Positions 20,785 through 30,878 of a DNA stretch of 64,000 bases are shown here, in pieces. How positions within the stretch are numbered: the stretch's first letter is position 1; every line of letters starts with the position of its first letter. The DNA comes from Leishmania martiniquensis (lineage: Eukaryota; Euglenozoa; Kinetoplastea; Trypanosomatida; Trypanosomatidae): NCBI RefSeq assembly GCF_017916325.1, contig NC_090169.1, positions 934,001 through 998,000 of the forward strand, read 5' to 3'. The translations under genes and the position numbers were made by a program. The notes below the pieces were generated by a model that saw only the letters and a program-made list of their open reading frames with translations, was not told the origin of the DNA and did not search any database.

Positions 20785-21921
20785 TCACCCGACGCGTCGT
20801 CGGATGCTAAATGATCTGGCGGTGGCCGCACGCAGCCGCCGATCCATCTCCGAATCAACCAGGGATTCGGCCGGCGTGCTAACCGGCAAATGCTGCAGCA
20901 AGGGCCCCAGGTGGTGACCTGCAGACCTTTGCAGTAGTCCATGACTCTGATTCGCCGACGGTACACTGACGGGAGGAACGGCAGCACTAAGAGATCGAGG
21001 AGGCCGCACCACCCTGCTTCGCACGAGCGCTCGGTGGTTCTCCCATGAGACGCCGGCGACACGTGGGGCAAAACGCTGCAGCAGTGGGCCGCAGGCCCTA
21101 GAGTATGGCAACCTCCTAGCGCACTCCACGAGCCAGCGAAGAAGCAATGGACCCCCAGCCCGCACGCACCGCACGCCGAGTTGCACCGCCACTAAAAGGA
21201 GCGAGCTTAGTCTGTTTACAAGGAGCACAAGCCCAATGAACACATAGTAGACACCCGCCTTGAAGGTCGCGTGAGAGCGCTCCTGGAGGTCCCAACGCCG
21301 CTTCACCGCCGTCAGGGCAAAGCTAGCCTGCTGTGTGCGCATCATCCATGTGAACAGGAATGCGATGGCCGCGTTCAGCATGCAGAAGGCCCCGAGCGCA
21401 AGCCTCAGTAGACGGTGTGAGGGCGATGGCAGAGCCCCAGCTTTCAGCACCGCATGGTTAGCGGCAGTGGGAGAGGGAAAGCAAGGCGGCATGCTTGAGG
21501 TCATGGGAAACCCAATCGGCGAACCCGAGCACAGCGTTTGGGGCATGCACAGCGAAGAGTACGTGCCGCGAAGGGGGGAAAGCGACATGCCGCTCCCAGA
21601 TGGCGCGGATCGAGGCGGCGACAAGCTAACGCGAGAGCTCACCGGCGGCAGCTGGGGCGACGCGCAAGCACCCGCTCCACAGAAGGCACTACCAACGGGC
21701 CCGTCCACCGTAAGCGCGCTGGAGCAGCGACGATCAAGCAGAGGCGAGGAGGCCGGTGAGCCTATGGGAGGCATAATCAATGGAAATTGCTCCTCGATGC
21801 CAGAGGCCTCTGGAGAGACTAAGGCTGGCAAGAGGGCCGATCGCCTCAGAGCATTTTCGTCCGTAACCCCATATCCTCCGTCCTCGCCACCTTGCGAGCT
21901 CGACGCTGACTCTCTGCGCAT
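20785..21921 (-). CDS. Proline/serine-rich membrane protein, paralogue of the 139-residue neighbour
   Basis: A 378-residue protein of unknown function. The first ~165 residues are Pro/Ser/Ala-rich and probably disordered. Residues about 174-240 form two hydrophobic helices around KRRWDLQERSHATFKAG, the unit shared with the protein at 18097-18516. A third hydrophobic stretch (LLLVAVQLGVRCV) and an Arg/Pro-rich tail follow. The ATG at 21921 is the first in frame. However, the pyrimidine tract just upstream (around 21955-21985) has its first downstream AG inside codons 2-3, so the real start could be further in or spliced from elsewhere. Gene order (the two paralogues adjacent, then eL33) suggests an old tandem duplication. 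Confidence 0.75.
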   Translation of the reverse strand: MRRESASSSQGGEDGGYGVTDENALRRSALLPALVSPEASGIEEQFPLIMPPIGSPASSPLLDRRCSSALTVDGPVGSAFCGAGACASPQLPPVSSRVSLSPPRSAPSGSGMSLSPLRGTYSSLCMPQTLCSGSPIGFPMTSSMPPCFPSPTAANHAVLKAGALPSPSHRLLRLALGAFCMLNAAIAFLFTWMMRTQQASFALTAVKRRWDLQERSHATFKAGVYYVFIGLVLLVNRLSSLLLVAVQLGVRCVRAGGPLLLRWLVECARRLPYSRACGPLLQRFAPRVAGVSWENHRALVRSRVVRPPRSLSAAVPPVSVPSANQSHGLLQRSAGHHLGPLLQHLPVSTPAESLVDSEMDRRLRAATARSFSIRRRVG

Positions 21922-23216
21922 AGTACGACATGCACGGCGCCAGAACAGCAGGCGTCAATCAAAAAAGGCAAAGACAGAAGCAGTCGCCCACGTTCGTGAA
22001 CGCAACGCCCTCACGAAAGGATAGCTATGACACGGCACAGCGAGCTTCTGAAACGCGGAGTGCTCACTGTGTGTGAGCGACGGCCTTTCCTCGGCTCGCG
22101 CTCGCTCCAGCCCTGTGCAAGCGTTGTGTTTCGGCGTTTGCCAAGGAGGTTTCGGGTGCATGGGGAGGAAAGTTGCTCCCACCACTTCGCACCCTTCCCA
22201 CCTATACCCCCGCGCAGTGAAGCACAAGTGGCGGTGCGTAGAAGCCGGCGTCGTCAGGTGGAAGGGAAAGAAGACGTACTTCAAGGATGCGTTCCTGCGT
22301 AAAGTGCCGGCCAACATCGCATCATAAGAGTCATAAAGAAGACAGGCGAAACACGAAAACAAATGTTACGGGAGAAAGAGAGAGAGGGAGGGAGCGCGAA
22401 GAGGTGAAGGGGGGAGGAGGAGAGAGGAGTTCCATGACCCGTGGCGAGCCACCGGAGCTGGGCCAGTCAATGGGCACAAGAGAGAGAGACAAGCGCACTC
22501 TGCCTTCATTCCCTCTGCCCAAGTCGTTTCTTCCATGCTTCAGCCGGTGACGATGTGTGTGAGGCTTGAGTCGCCCCAGCGCCTGCCTTTGACGTTCTTG
22601 ACCTCGCCGTACTCTGTCAGCGCCAAATGAGAGCCTACCACATGTGCAGCGGGTAGGCGCCCCCCTCTACGCATGGCCCACGCCCGACTCGATGTTCAGA
22701 CGCGTGTGCGGAGGTGACGACCCACACGAGGGACGTGATGTGAAGTGAAAAAGAAGGCAGTGATTGAACAAAAAGAAATTGCATGAAAAGCAGCAGTAGA
22801 GCGCACATCAAAGAGAAGTCGACCATTCGTGAGGGAACAGATGAGAGCCAAGGGCGATATGGATGTCACATGCACACACGCCTCAGCACAGAAAAAACAA
22901 GAGGGTGAAATTTAGGTCGATGACCGCTAGCGTCCCCTGGTGAGCCGCCATGAAGCATTACGCGTAGTATGCACACGCAGGCACGCTTTTCGACTAGTCG
23001 ATGCCACGCTTCCTTTCACGGGGTCCTTTCAGAGGGGATGCAAGCGCCGCTTTCCCACACACCCTCCCCATGCCGAAACAACGGTCTATTCACGCAGAGG
23101 ATATCTGCACCTCTCGCTTCGTGATGCCTTCTCTTCTTCCCTTCTTCACTTACATTCAACGTTTAGCTCTCCTCCTTCGCCAGCGCACAGGCAGAGAAGC
23201 TCCGTTTCGTGTGCCG

Positions 23217-23265
23217 CTGTCAGAGAGAGAGAGCCACACATCCATTGGGCGTTGTCGCTCCACAC
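23217..23265 (+). repeat. Edge segment S, copy 2 (same orientation as copy 1)
   Basis: It starts CTGTCAGAGAGAGAGAGCC and ends GTTGTCGCTCCACAC, in the same strand sense as 8543-8587. Here it lies on the left of the inverted 441-bp block, bounded by CTGTC on one side and GACAG on the other. Confidence 0.75.
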
Positions 23266-23271
23266 ACCCAC

Positions 23272-23712
23272 ACAGACAGACCCACGAGTGCGACCGCCCA
23301 CCTCACCCCCCGACCCCGCCTTCACAGGCCCATATAGACTGTATGATGCAAGGCAGCGGCAGAAACACGTTACAGCAGCGCGCAGTGAGAACCGTCTGAC
23401 ATGCGTCCCAGTCGCGTTGCTACCTGTCCCATTGCACGGGCTGTATGAGCCGGCACGCTGTCGTGCGGCGCTCTGGCACAAGGCCATACACGGCCTGTCT
23501 ACCAGCATCCGTAGCCATGAACCTCCGTGCCCCCCCAAAGCCGTAGGCACGTCACCCCAAGGGCCACCACCCCAAGCGACTCGGCATGCGCGAGGGAATA
23601 GGAGGGGGGGTGGGCGGCTTGGCTTTCCCACTCAGGGTGGTGGGAGGCACGGGACCCCCTGCGATACCGCATGCACGCACGCTGACGTGTGCTGGTCCCG
23701 TCATCAGGGTGG
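23272..23712 (-). repeat. 441-bp inverted repeat, copy 2
   Basis: Reverse complement of 8106-8546 with only two single-base homopolymer differences. It lies between the FHA-like gene and the 378-residue membrane protein gene and reads in the same sense as transcription. Together with copy 1 it brackets four genes. Confidence 0.9.
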
Positions 23713-24113
23713 CAGATAGAAGGTAGTAAAGGTAAAAGCAGGGAGAGGGACGAGTTCAGGCAAAAAAAAAGGAAGTGCTGCTGTCGAAGGAAAGAGGTGG
23801 CTCTGATCCTTCTGCAGGGTGTGCGTGTCCTGTACATCTTTTGAGGGGCCATCGCGCAGCAGTCGAGCAAGCGATGAAACGGGGGCAGAGGCAAGAGAAA
23901 CAGCACAGAGAAAAAAGGGAGAGGAGAGGGGGAAGCGCACTGCCGTCATAGACGCGGAGACTTCGCACAGCAAACTGTGCCCACGAGCGTACGCAGACGT
24001 TTCATCTGTTTGCAACCGAAAATTTGGTCTCGCAGTTGCCGGCTCGAGCATCTGTCGGTTCCACCAGCGGGCTTCGCGACAACGACCGCAGAAAGGCCAC
24101 GACTGCGGGGTGG

Positions 24114-25283
24114 TCATTCGTAGCGAACCCCCATCAGTGCGCTCTCTAAGAAGCTAATGCGGTTCAACAACTCAGAAATCGGCCTGTCAAGCCGGGCGTC
24201 GCCCGCGAGTGGATCGACTCTGGGTGCATCGGCCGCTTTCTTGGCATGGCTGATCCGCTGCGCCGCTCCCCAATCGCGTTGGCGGGCGTGCACGTAGGCA
24301 GCCCATGAGGTCTCTGGTGCATCTGCACACGAAGGCGGAGCCGTCTTGACAACGTTCCGGGAGCCGTTAGCTTCATCGGCGGATTCGAAGGGCATCGCTG
24401 CTGATGTGCAACACGACTTCTCTGTGTAGCGCCGCAGCGCCGGGTCGGAGGATGTAGACGTGAACGGGCAGCAGCAGCAGACAGCTGGCAAGCGTACATC
24501 GACCTCTCCCTGCGGCTGCGCTGCGGAGGAGTCGTGCTCCAGTATTTGGGGGTGGCTAGGAAGTAACGTGACAAGGACGCGGGCACGCACAGACGGAAGC
24601 TGACTGTTCACGGTGGCGTTGGCGTCCAACACGACCGGACTCTGCAGAGCGTCGGGCGCGCACGCCGTGCGTGGATGAGCGCCAGAAGGGCCCGCCTCTG
24701 TCACGACATAGGACCCACACACGCACTTGTGGAGCATGCCACTCGGACGAGTGCCGTTGAGCTGCGGTAGGCGAGCCGTGGAGAGATTGGTGAACCGTTC
24801 GCTGTAAAAATTGTTCCACTTCGCATAGTGCTCCGCGTTGGACATGATGGCGTGCAGTCGATCGTTTTCTTCAGATGCTATGGCGCGTGCCGTAAGCGGG
24901 ACGTCATCGTCTACCTTATGTGCATCCACACTAGCTGCTGTGGCTACTACCTTGATCGTGTAGGTGTACAGCGTTGCCGCCCCCCTGGAGCTACTCGGGC
25001 GCAATGTAATCCGATCTCCGTCCCGTAGCGTTAGCGGGCCCGTGCCGTAGCCAATGCCGTTGACGCAAAGTCGCAGTCGGCTGCTATCCCACGGCAATGC
25101 GGTGAGGGTATGCGTCGCCGGCAGCGCACCAGCTGAACTGGCAGCGTCGCTTTTCACCGGTGCAATGCGTAGCTCGACCGCGCAGCCGTCTGCGACGAGC
25201 ACGGCAGCGCTCTCAGATGTGTTGGCAGAGAGGATGAGATCCTTTGCCACCGTATCGAAGCAAGCGTGAATATGGAAGCGCAT
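24114..25283 (-). CDS. Kinetoplastid hypothetical protein with FHA-like N-terminus
   Basis: A 389-residue protein. Residues 1-115 are rich in short beta-strand-like segments, including LRLCVNGIGYGTGPLTL followed by RDGDRITLRPS. This resembles the last strands of an FHA domain (NG...L..GD.I), although the usual GR and SxxH phosphopeptide-binding residues are not obvious. A central segment reads ENDRLHAIMSNAEHYAKWNN, then MLHKCVCGSYVVTEAG. The C-terminal part is Ser/Ala-rich with cysteine clusters (VCCCCPF). The ATG at 25283 is preferred because the further 20 codons begin only at TTG and an acceptor site lies at 25369. I do not recognise the family; FHA is a suggestion only. Confidence 0.75.
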   Translation of the reverse strand: MRFHIHACFDTVAKDLILSANTSESAAVLVADGCAVELRIAPVKSDAASSAGALPATHTLTALPWDSSRLRLCVNGIGYGTGPLTLRDGDRITLRPSSSRGAATLYTYTIKVVATAASVDAHKVDDDVPLTARAIASEENDRLHAIMSNAEHYAKWNNFYSERFTNLSTARLPQLNGTRPSGMLHKCVCGSYVVTEAGPSGAHPRTACAPDALQSPVVLDANATVNSQLPSVRARVLVTLLPSHPQILEHDSSAAQPQGEVDVRLPAVCCCCPFTSTSSDPALRRYTEKSCCTSAAMPFESADEANGSRNVVKTAPPSCADAPETSWAAYVHARQRDWGAAQRISHAKKAADAPRVDPLAGDARLDRPISELLNRISFLESALMGVRYE

Positions 25284-25368
25284 CCGTTGGCGACGCGCGC
25301 ACACGCAGCGAACAGAGAGGGAAGGCCCAATGTGTGTGCGCAATGAAGGGGCCGGGCACCTCCGAGTG

Positions 25369-25390
25369 CTGAGAACGAAAGAAGAAGCTT
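25369..25390 (-). promoter_or_regulatory. Candidate spliced-leader acceptor of the FHA-like gene
   Basis: The minus strand reads GCTTCTTCTTTCGTTCTCAG, a pyrimidine tract ending in AG at 25370-25369, 86 nt before the ATG at 25283. Confidence 0.5.
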
Positions 25391-26588
25391 TCGAGGGATG
25401 TGCGGTGCACGGTTTCGATCACGCATATCTTCTCGCGCATATACAGCGTACGTCACTCGACTACCACTGATGCCCCGCAGCGGAGGAATGTGAGCGAAAA
25501 AAAGAGCGCGCAGAAGTTTTGCATACAGCGATGGTGATGTCCCTGATTCGAGCGGGGATGAGGACCAATGAAGTGGAATGGAACGACATACGGTGATGCG
25601 TTGTGTGGGTCGCGCGTGTTGCTGAAAAACTGCACCATGATGCTGCATGAAAGGAAACGATTACGCGGGAGGGAAGGGGGAGGTACATGTCATGGGAACT
25701 ACCGTTGATCTTAGCAAAGTGCTCAGGAGAAGCGACACCATCCGCAGACGAGGGGGCTGGAGAAAAAAGAAAATACAGCAAGCGGAAAGAAGGCCGTCGA
25801 ATGCACCTGGAGCTGTCGGCGGCGACAGTGCCCTCGTCATTCCCTTCCACTGAGGGAGAAGAGGGTGGTGGTGTTACAGGATCACTGCTCTCCTGCTGGA
25901 GCAGAGTAGCCCAAACCGCTACCGGTCCCTCCCCCTCCTCCTCCTCTCTTCACTACGCGGCCCCTCTCTTTTTCCATCACGCTCCAACCCACCCGCCCCC
26001 GCCCACTCGCCTTATGAGGGGGGAGAGCTTTGCGCGTGTCTTTCCAGTTGACGGAGCGGGCACGAGAACCATTCGCGCAACTCGCAAGAGGAACTTGCCG
26101 GCCAGTTTACATAGAAAAGACGGCTCCTCTCTGCTGAAGGGAGCCGATGAGGGCCGCTCACGAGCATGGCGCGCGCGCGCGAGAGAGACAGGAGAGTGGC
26201 GCGCAGAAACACAAACGCCGCATTTGTAGGCGTAACTGCACGCGCATGCGCTCCCTTTGGTACAGCTGGCCGGCCCTCAGCTGCCGCCCTCTTTCTCCCT
26301 TACTCTCTCCCTCAACAACAACAGCAGCAACCGCGGCGGCAACGCTAAGATGACTATGTACATCACCGCAACAAAGGGGAAGCGTACACATATACATATA
26401 TATATATATATATGTATATAGAGAGAGACCAGCACTAAAGGTAGAGGTGCAGCACATGAAGGACTCTGCAGATGGTGAAAAACGCTTCAACAATTGAAAA
26501 AAGGGGGGAGGGGGAGGCAGCAAATGAGCGACAACTGCCTCCCCCACCCCCACCCCACCCTGCGCTCTGTGCGCGTGTGTCGTGCAGC
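25391..26588. other. Intergenic region between FHA-like and MBO2 genes
   Basis: About 1.2 kb, no supported gene. It holds an AT microsatellite (26389-26420), CAACAG repeats near 26315 and a run of C-rich tracts near 26540. It should include the 3' UTR of the MBO2 gene. Confidence 0.55.
26389..26420. repeat. AT dinucleotide microsatellite
   Basis: A near-pure (AT) run in the 3' flank of the MBO2 gene. Confidence 0.8.
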
Positions 26589-29500
26589 TCAATGGCCGCC
26601 ACTACCGGCAGTGCTATCGCTCGTCCGTTGGCTGACGCGCAGCTGCTCTTGCGAGGTGGTGGCAGAGTTTCGCTGATGCGCCGCAGCCACCATTGTCAGG
26701 CCGTTGCGTATGTCCGATGAAGTGCTCAACTGCAAGCGTGTCGGATCGGTGCTACTAAAGGAGGTGGAACCCGCTGCCGTCGAAGCTGCTGCCTTGGTAG
26801 GTGAACGCGGAGCGGGAGAGGATGGGGCATGGGATTTAGACGGTGCACCAGCCAAAGATCGTAGCGAGGACGAAGATGCCAAAAGAGGGACCGTTGCACC
26901 GCGCCCCGTTGTCACGGATCGCAGTCCATGTGAGGACGCCTGAGCGCCCCTCAACGACTTCAGCTCCGCACGAGGTGGATTCAGCGCCATGCGGGGCGAC
27001 AGCGACGATTTGAAGGGGGCAAACGGTCCGTACGGACGCGGAAGGCCCAGATCGTCGTCTTGTGGGAGGTATGCATTCGGGCGGGGCACCGCCGTGGTGG
27101 CGATCAACCGCATCCTGGAGCAAGCCTCCATCTCCTGAGCAGCCTCGCGCTGGCGCTGGCGAGTGGCCGCGTAGCGCTGCTGGCTCTGCCGCTCTCGCTC
27201 GTACTGCAGCACAGCCTCTGCGTAGGGGGCCTCGCCGGCCTCCAAGCGCTCCTCGGCCTCCTCGACGACACTCTCAAGCCGCTGCACCTCCTGCTGAAGC
27301 TGAATGCTTGAGGCCTGAAAGAGGGACAGCTCTGCGATGGTTGCCATCATCTGACGACTCCTGTGGCGGATGCTGCTGTGATACATGTTGACCTGCCGCG
27401 CTAGAGCCAGCGTGCATTCCTTGCCGGCATCCGCCTGGTCGCCCACGCGCTCAGCCAACTCCGTCACCTCCTCGAGGATAAGTTTTTTCTCGCGCAGCTT
27501 CGCGTTCAGGTTCTGCACACGTGCCTCCAATTCCTGGCAGCGAGCTTGCAGGCGCACGTACTCGTCGGAAGGACCACCCACCAGTCTCAGCGCCGGCGCC
27601 GGTGCGTCGTCTTGGCTGCTTCTGCCAGTAGGGCCTGCGTCGCCAGGAGAGAAAGAGACGCTGCGCACTGATGGTGCACCGTCCGCATGGGCGGAACTGA
27701 CAGCTGTCGCTTCGATAGCTTGCGCCTCATCAACGGTTGGTAAGATGGCCCCGCCGCGAATAGCGAGCGGAATTCGGTTCCACCGATGCGGATTTTGGGG
27801 GTCTGTGAGGTCATCCTCCAGCACCTGCGTGCGCCACTGCTCCGCCTCGATATCCTCCCTAATGCGCGCCAGCTCCAGCTCCATCTGCGACACCCTTGGG
27901 ACCGACTGCTGGCACACCTCAATGTCGCGCAGCAAGTTACCCAGTTTCGTCTTCAGTACGCGCACCTCGTCCGCGCGCTCGTTCGTCATCCGGGTGCCCT
28001 CAGCCAGGGCCGCCTCCTGGGCCTTGATGCGGGCTACAAGCAATGCCGCCTCGTCGTTGCGGTCAATGAGTCGAATGCCGGTCTGATTGCGGTTCTCGAT
28101 GGCTGCTGCGTAGGCGTGGCGCAGGTCCGTCATTGTATCCTCGGCAGCCGCAATATCGGCGTTCAGACGGCGCACCTGCGCCTTCACTTCTCGCTCGCTG
28201 TCAGCGGCCTTCTCCATCTGCTTGCGTTGCCGGTTCTTTTCCAGCCGCAGGTTCGCGCACAGGTTCGTCAGCTCGTGCACCTGGAACCTGACCTTCCCAA
28301 TCTTTTGATCCTTCACGGTAGACTCGCGCGTCAGCACGGAAAGTTCCTTCTCGAGTAGCTTTGTCTTCTCCGCTGCCTGGGCCATCACGTGCGCGATCGT
28401 TTGGATTTGCGTCACTTTCTGCGACCGCTCCTGCTTTATTTTTTGAAACAAGCAGACGACCTTATGAAGCCGCTTCTCCAAGTGGCTGTGGCGCCGCTGC
28501 GCCTCTTTCACGAACACCTCGCGCATCCGCAGCTCGCGCTGAGCCAGCGTTGCACGGGTTGTCTCGCGCGCATTGGCTCGAGCGAGCTCCTGCCGCTTCA
28601 CCGCCATGGCCGCCAGCTCACGCCGCTTCACGCTCTCTTGCTTTGTCTTGACAGCGATCGCCTCCTCGGCCTCTTGGATCTCAGCGAGCACCTGCTCCGC
28701 CTTCTTGACAAAGTCCTTCGACTTTGCCTGCTCCAACAGCAGCTTCGCGGAGCGGGCCTCCGCATCCTTGCGGTGGGATTGTATCTCCTTCTCCAACTGC
28801 GCCATGGCACGCGTCACATACTCCGTCTCTTTGCGCACGAGGCTAATCTGCTCCCTCAGAGACTCCTCCTCGTGTCGCGCGTCCTCCTTTCCCCTCTCCA
28901 GGGTGGAGAAGAGCCGCACGCACTTATCGCGCTCACGCTCGATACGATCAAGACCCTCCTGCTCCTGCTGGAGCACTATCTTTGTCGCCGAGATCAGCTG
29001 ATCGAGCTCGGCGGTGCGCTCCTGTGTTACCTGGCGTGTCTCCAGCTCCATCTCCAATGACGTGTTCATTGTGGCAAGCGTTTTGCGTTTGGCTTCCAAC
29101 TCAGTACGTAAAGTCTGCACTCGCTTACTGGCAGCATCATGGTCCTCGGCACGGCTGTTGCGCTGCAGCTCAAGCGCCTGAATGCGCTCAGCCTGCGCCA
29201 AGATCTTCTCCTCGGTGTCCGCCAGCTCGCGCTGGGCGCCGGCAAGGCTTCCCTCGACGAGGCCAAGCTGCTTTCGTGCGCGCTCAGGATCTTTCTGGAC
29301 GTTCTGCAGCTGCTGCTTCGCCTGTGCGAGGGTCGCCGAGAAGTTGGAGATCTCCTCATTCCGCTGCGACTCTACCTTGATGAGCTCCTCTTTCTCTGCC
29401 TCACACCTGTCCAGGTCCGCAGCGAGTTCTTTGATGTGGGCCCCCATCTCGGTGATCTCCGCCTGCATGGATTCCATCTTGGGCCGGAGCCGCGCCTCCT

Positions 29501-29951
29501 CCGCTGCGATAGCGTCCTCGCGCTCGAGGATAAGGTGCTGTTTACGACGGTCGTACTCGAGCACCTCGACCTGGAGGACGCTCTCGCGCTCCAGTGCAGA
29601 CGCGAGCTCACGCTCGTGCTCCATTAAGTTGCGCTTCAGGGCCTGAATTACTTCGTCATCTTTCTTGGCTGCATCGCCAAAGCTGTAGATGCGCTTCCGC
29701 TCCACCTCAAGCCGACTGCGCAACTTCCGCGCGCGCTTCAGTAGTGCGTTGTCGCGCTTGTAAATGTCGAGAACGCGGGAGTGCAGCTCTTTGAACTTCA
29801 GCTTCAAGTAATCGGCGCGCTCCTCAGAGATTTGGCCCTCGTCGATGAGGGCATTGAGCACCGCGTACGCGTTCGAGTGCGTCACATCGGTAGCATTCTC
29901 ATGCGGGAAGGGCACCGAGGAGGAGCTGGGGCCGTCAACTCGCTGCGCCAT
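26589..29951 (-). CDS. MBO2: CCDC146/MBO2-like coiled-coil protein of the flagellum or basal body
   Basis: A 1120-residue, almost wholly coiled-coil protein (about 30-945). It matches CCDC146, known in Chlamydomonas as MBO2, which is needed for normal flagellar beating and lies along axonemal or centriolar microtubules. Evidence is the N-terminal LIDEGQISEERADYLKLKF and ALLKRARKLRSRLEVERKRI, the mid-protein non-helical break with DPQNPHRWNRIPLA (~715), and the C-terminal homology region (~800-945) with LNAKLREKKLILEEVTELAE and MMATIAELSLFQASSIQLQ. The last ~170 residues are Ser/Ala/Arg-rich and probably disordered. The frame stays open 92 codons further to an ATG at 30227, but that part is Pro/Ser/Leu-rich, contains the pyrimidine tract and acceptor expected before the real ATG, and lacks family similarity. 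I therefore start at 29951. Confidence 0.92.
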   Translation of the reverse strand: MAQRVDGPSSSSVPFPHENATDVTHSNAYAVLNALIDEGQISEERADYLKLKFKELHSRVLDIYKRDNALLKRARKLRSRLEVERKRIYSFGDAAKKDDEVIQALKRNLMEHERELASALERESVLQVEVLEYDRRKQHLILEREDAIAAEEARLRPKMESMQAEITEMGAHIKELAADLDRCEAEKEELIKVESQRNEEISNFSATLAQAKQQLQNVQKDPERARKQLGLVEGSLAGAQRELADTEEKILAQAERIQALELQRNSRAEDHDAASKRVQTLRTELEAKRKTLATMNTSLEMELETRQVTQERTAELDQLISATKIVLQQEQEGLDRIERERDKCVRLFSTLERGKEDARHEEESLREQISLVRKETEYVTRAMAQLEKEIQSHRKDAEARSAKLLLEQAKSKDFVKKAEQVLAEIQEAEEAIAVKTKQESVKRRELAAMAVKRQELARANARETTRATLAQRELRMREVFVKEAQRRHSHLEKRLHKVVCLFQKIKQERSQKVTQIQTIAHVMAQAAEKTKLLEKELSVLTRESTVKDQKIGKVRFQVHELTNLCANLRLEKNRQRKQMEKAADSEREVKAQVRRLNADIAAAEDTMTDLRHAYAAAIENRNQTGIRLIDRNDEAALLVARIKAQEAALAEGTRMTNERADEVRVLKTKLGNLLRDIEVCQQSVPRVSQMELELARIREDIEAEQWRTQVLEDDLTDPQNPHRWNRIPLAIRGGAILPTVDEAQAIEATAVSSAHADGAPSVRSVSFSPGDAGPTGRSSQDDAPAPALRLVGGPSDEYVRLQARCQELEARVQNLNAKLREKKLILEEVTELAERVGDQADAGKECTLALARQVNMYHSSIRHRSRQMMATIAELSLFQASSIQLQQEVQRLESVVEEAEERLEAGEAPYAEAVLQYERERQSQQRYAATRQRQREAAQEMEACSRMRLIATTAVPRPNAYLPQDDDLGLPRPYGPFAPFKSSLSPRMALNPPRAELKSLRGAQASSHGLRSVTTGRGATVPLLASSSSLRSLAGAPSKSHAPSSPAPRSPTKAAASTAAGSTSFSSTDPTRLQLSTSSDIRNGLTMVAAAHQRNSATTSQEQLRVSQRTSDSTAGSGGH

Positions 29952-29961
29952 GGCGATGGGC

Positions 29962-30040
29962 CTGCAAAGCAGCGAGTTCGGTAGGCTACCAAGCGAAGCG
30001 GGCGTAGGAAGGCACAGAGGCGGGGGGGAGGAGGTCACCA
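29962..30040 (-). promoter_or_regulatory. MBO2: Candidate spliced-leader acceptor of MBO2
   Basis: A pyrimidine-rich block (about 30040-30000 on the minus strand) is followed by AGs at 29987-29986 and 29963-29962, just ahead of the ATG at 29951. This argues against the longer reading frame. Confidence 0.45.
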
Positions 30041-30878
30041 TGAATACGGCATCCCGGATGTGCGGCAGTAGGCGAGAAAGAGGTAGAGGGGAGGCGAACG
30101 CGTGAAGTGAAACCGCAGAGAAGCGAGTGTGAGGGGTGGAGACGAGTGAAGACGCGGGCGGACGAGACATAGGACGACAGCGAAGAGAGCAACAAGAAGA
30201 GAAAAGGACGACCTCAGCAAGAGGCATTGCGTCGTGGAAGGCCGGAAGAGAACGCCATAAGGCATGCCGCTAAGTGAAGCCGCAAACTGCGCCGCAGCGG
30301 TGGCGCCGTGAAAGCAGCGTATCACAAGCGCGTCAGAGTGGGAAAGGGTGCCATCGCCAGCTTCCGCCCCCCTTCCCCCTCTCCGAACGCTAAGGTGGAG
30401 GGAAGACATGCTGTTTAAACCGACTTATGCTTCGCACGCGTGTGAGGCCATCACTAAGAAGGTAAAGAGGAAGGTGACAAGGCGATGACGCCCCCCCGCG
30501 GTACACACGCCATGGTGCGCCAAGATGCAGCAAAGGGCAGAGAGCAAACATCTGCATGCCGCGTGTAACCACAGCTGCACGAGAGTGGAGCGACAATAGG
30601 AGATATGCTGACCGCAGTGAGGAGCTCGATACGCACTCAGGCTAATGCCCTGCGCGCCATCCTCGCCTCACGCGCCACAACACGGCACCAAGCAATCACC
30701 ACGCGGCTCGACGTTAAGCTGGTAATGTCATCGACCTGACCCTATGGGGGAAGGGGGGAGGAACAAAGAAAAAAGAGAGGCTGCAAGAAAGCGTGGAGTA
30801 AGGTAAAGATTATCGCCTGAGGCGTTCTGTGGCCGGCACCTGAGTGCCAGTTGACCAAACTCGTCGAGAGTCCTCTAC
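30041..30878. other. Intergenic region between MBO2 and LRR genes
   Basis: About 0.84 kb without a supported gene, including the unused 5' extension of the MBO2 frame to 30227 and the likely 3' UTR of the LRR gene. Confidence 0.5.

Larger units (their letters stand above)
21922..24113. other. Intergenic region with repeat copy 2
   Basis: About 2.2 kb with no credible gene. It holds edge segment S copy 2 and the second 441-bp block. The part near 24113 should be the 3' UTR of the FHA-like gene. Confidence 0.55.

Noticed and set aside
29952..30227. A 92-codon N-terminal extension of MBO2 from an in-frame ATG
   Set aside because: It contains the pyrimidine tract and AG expected for trans-splicing just before 29951 and has no similarity to CCDC146.
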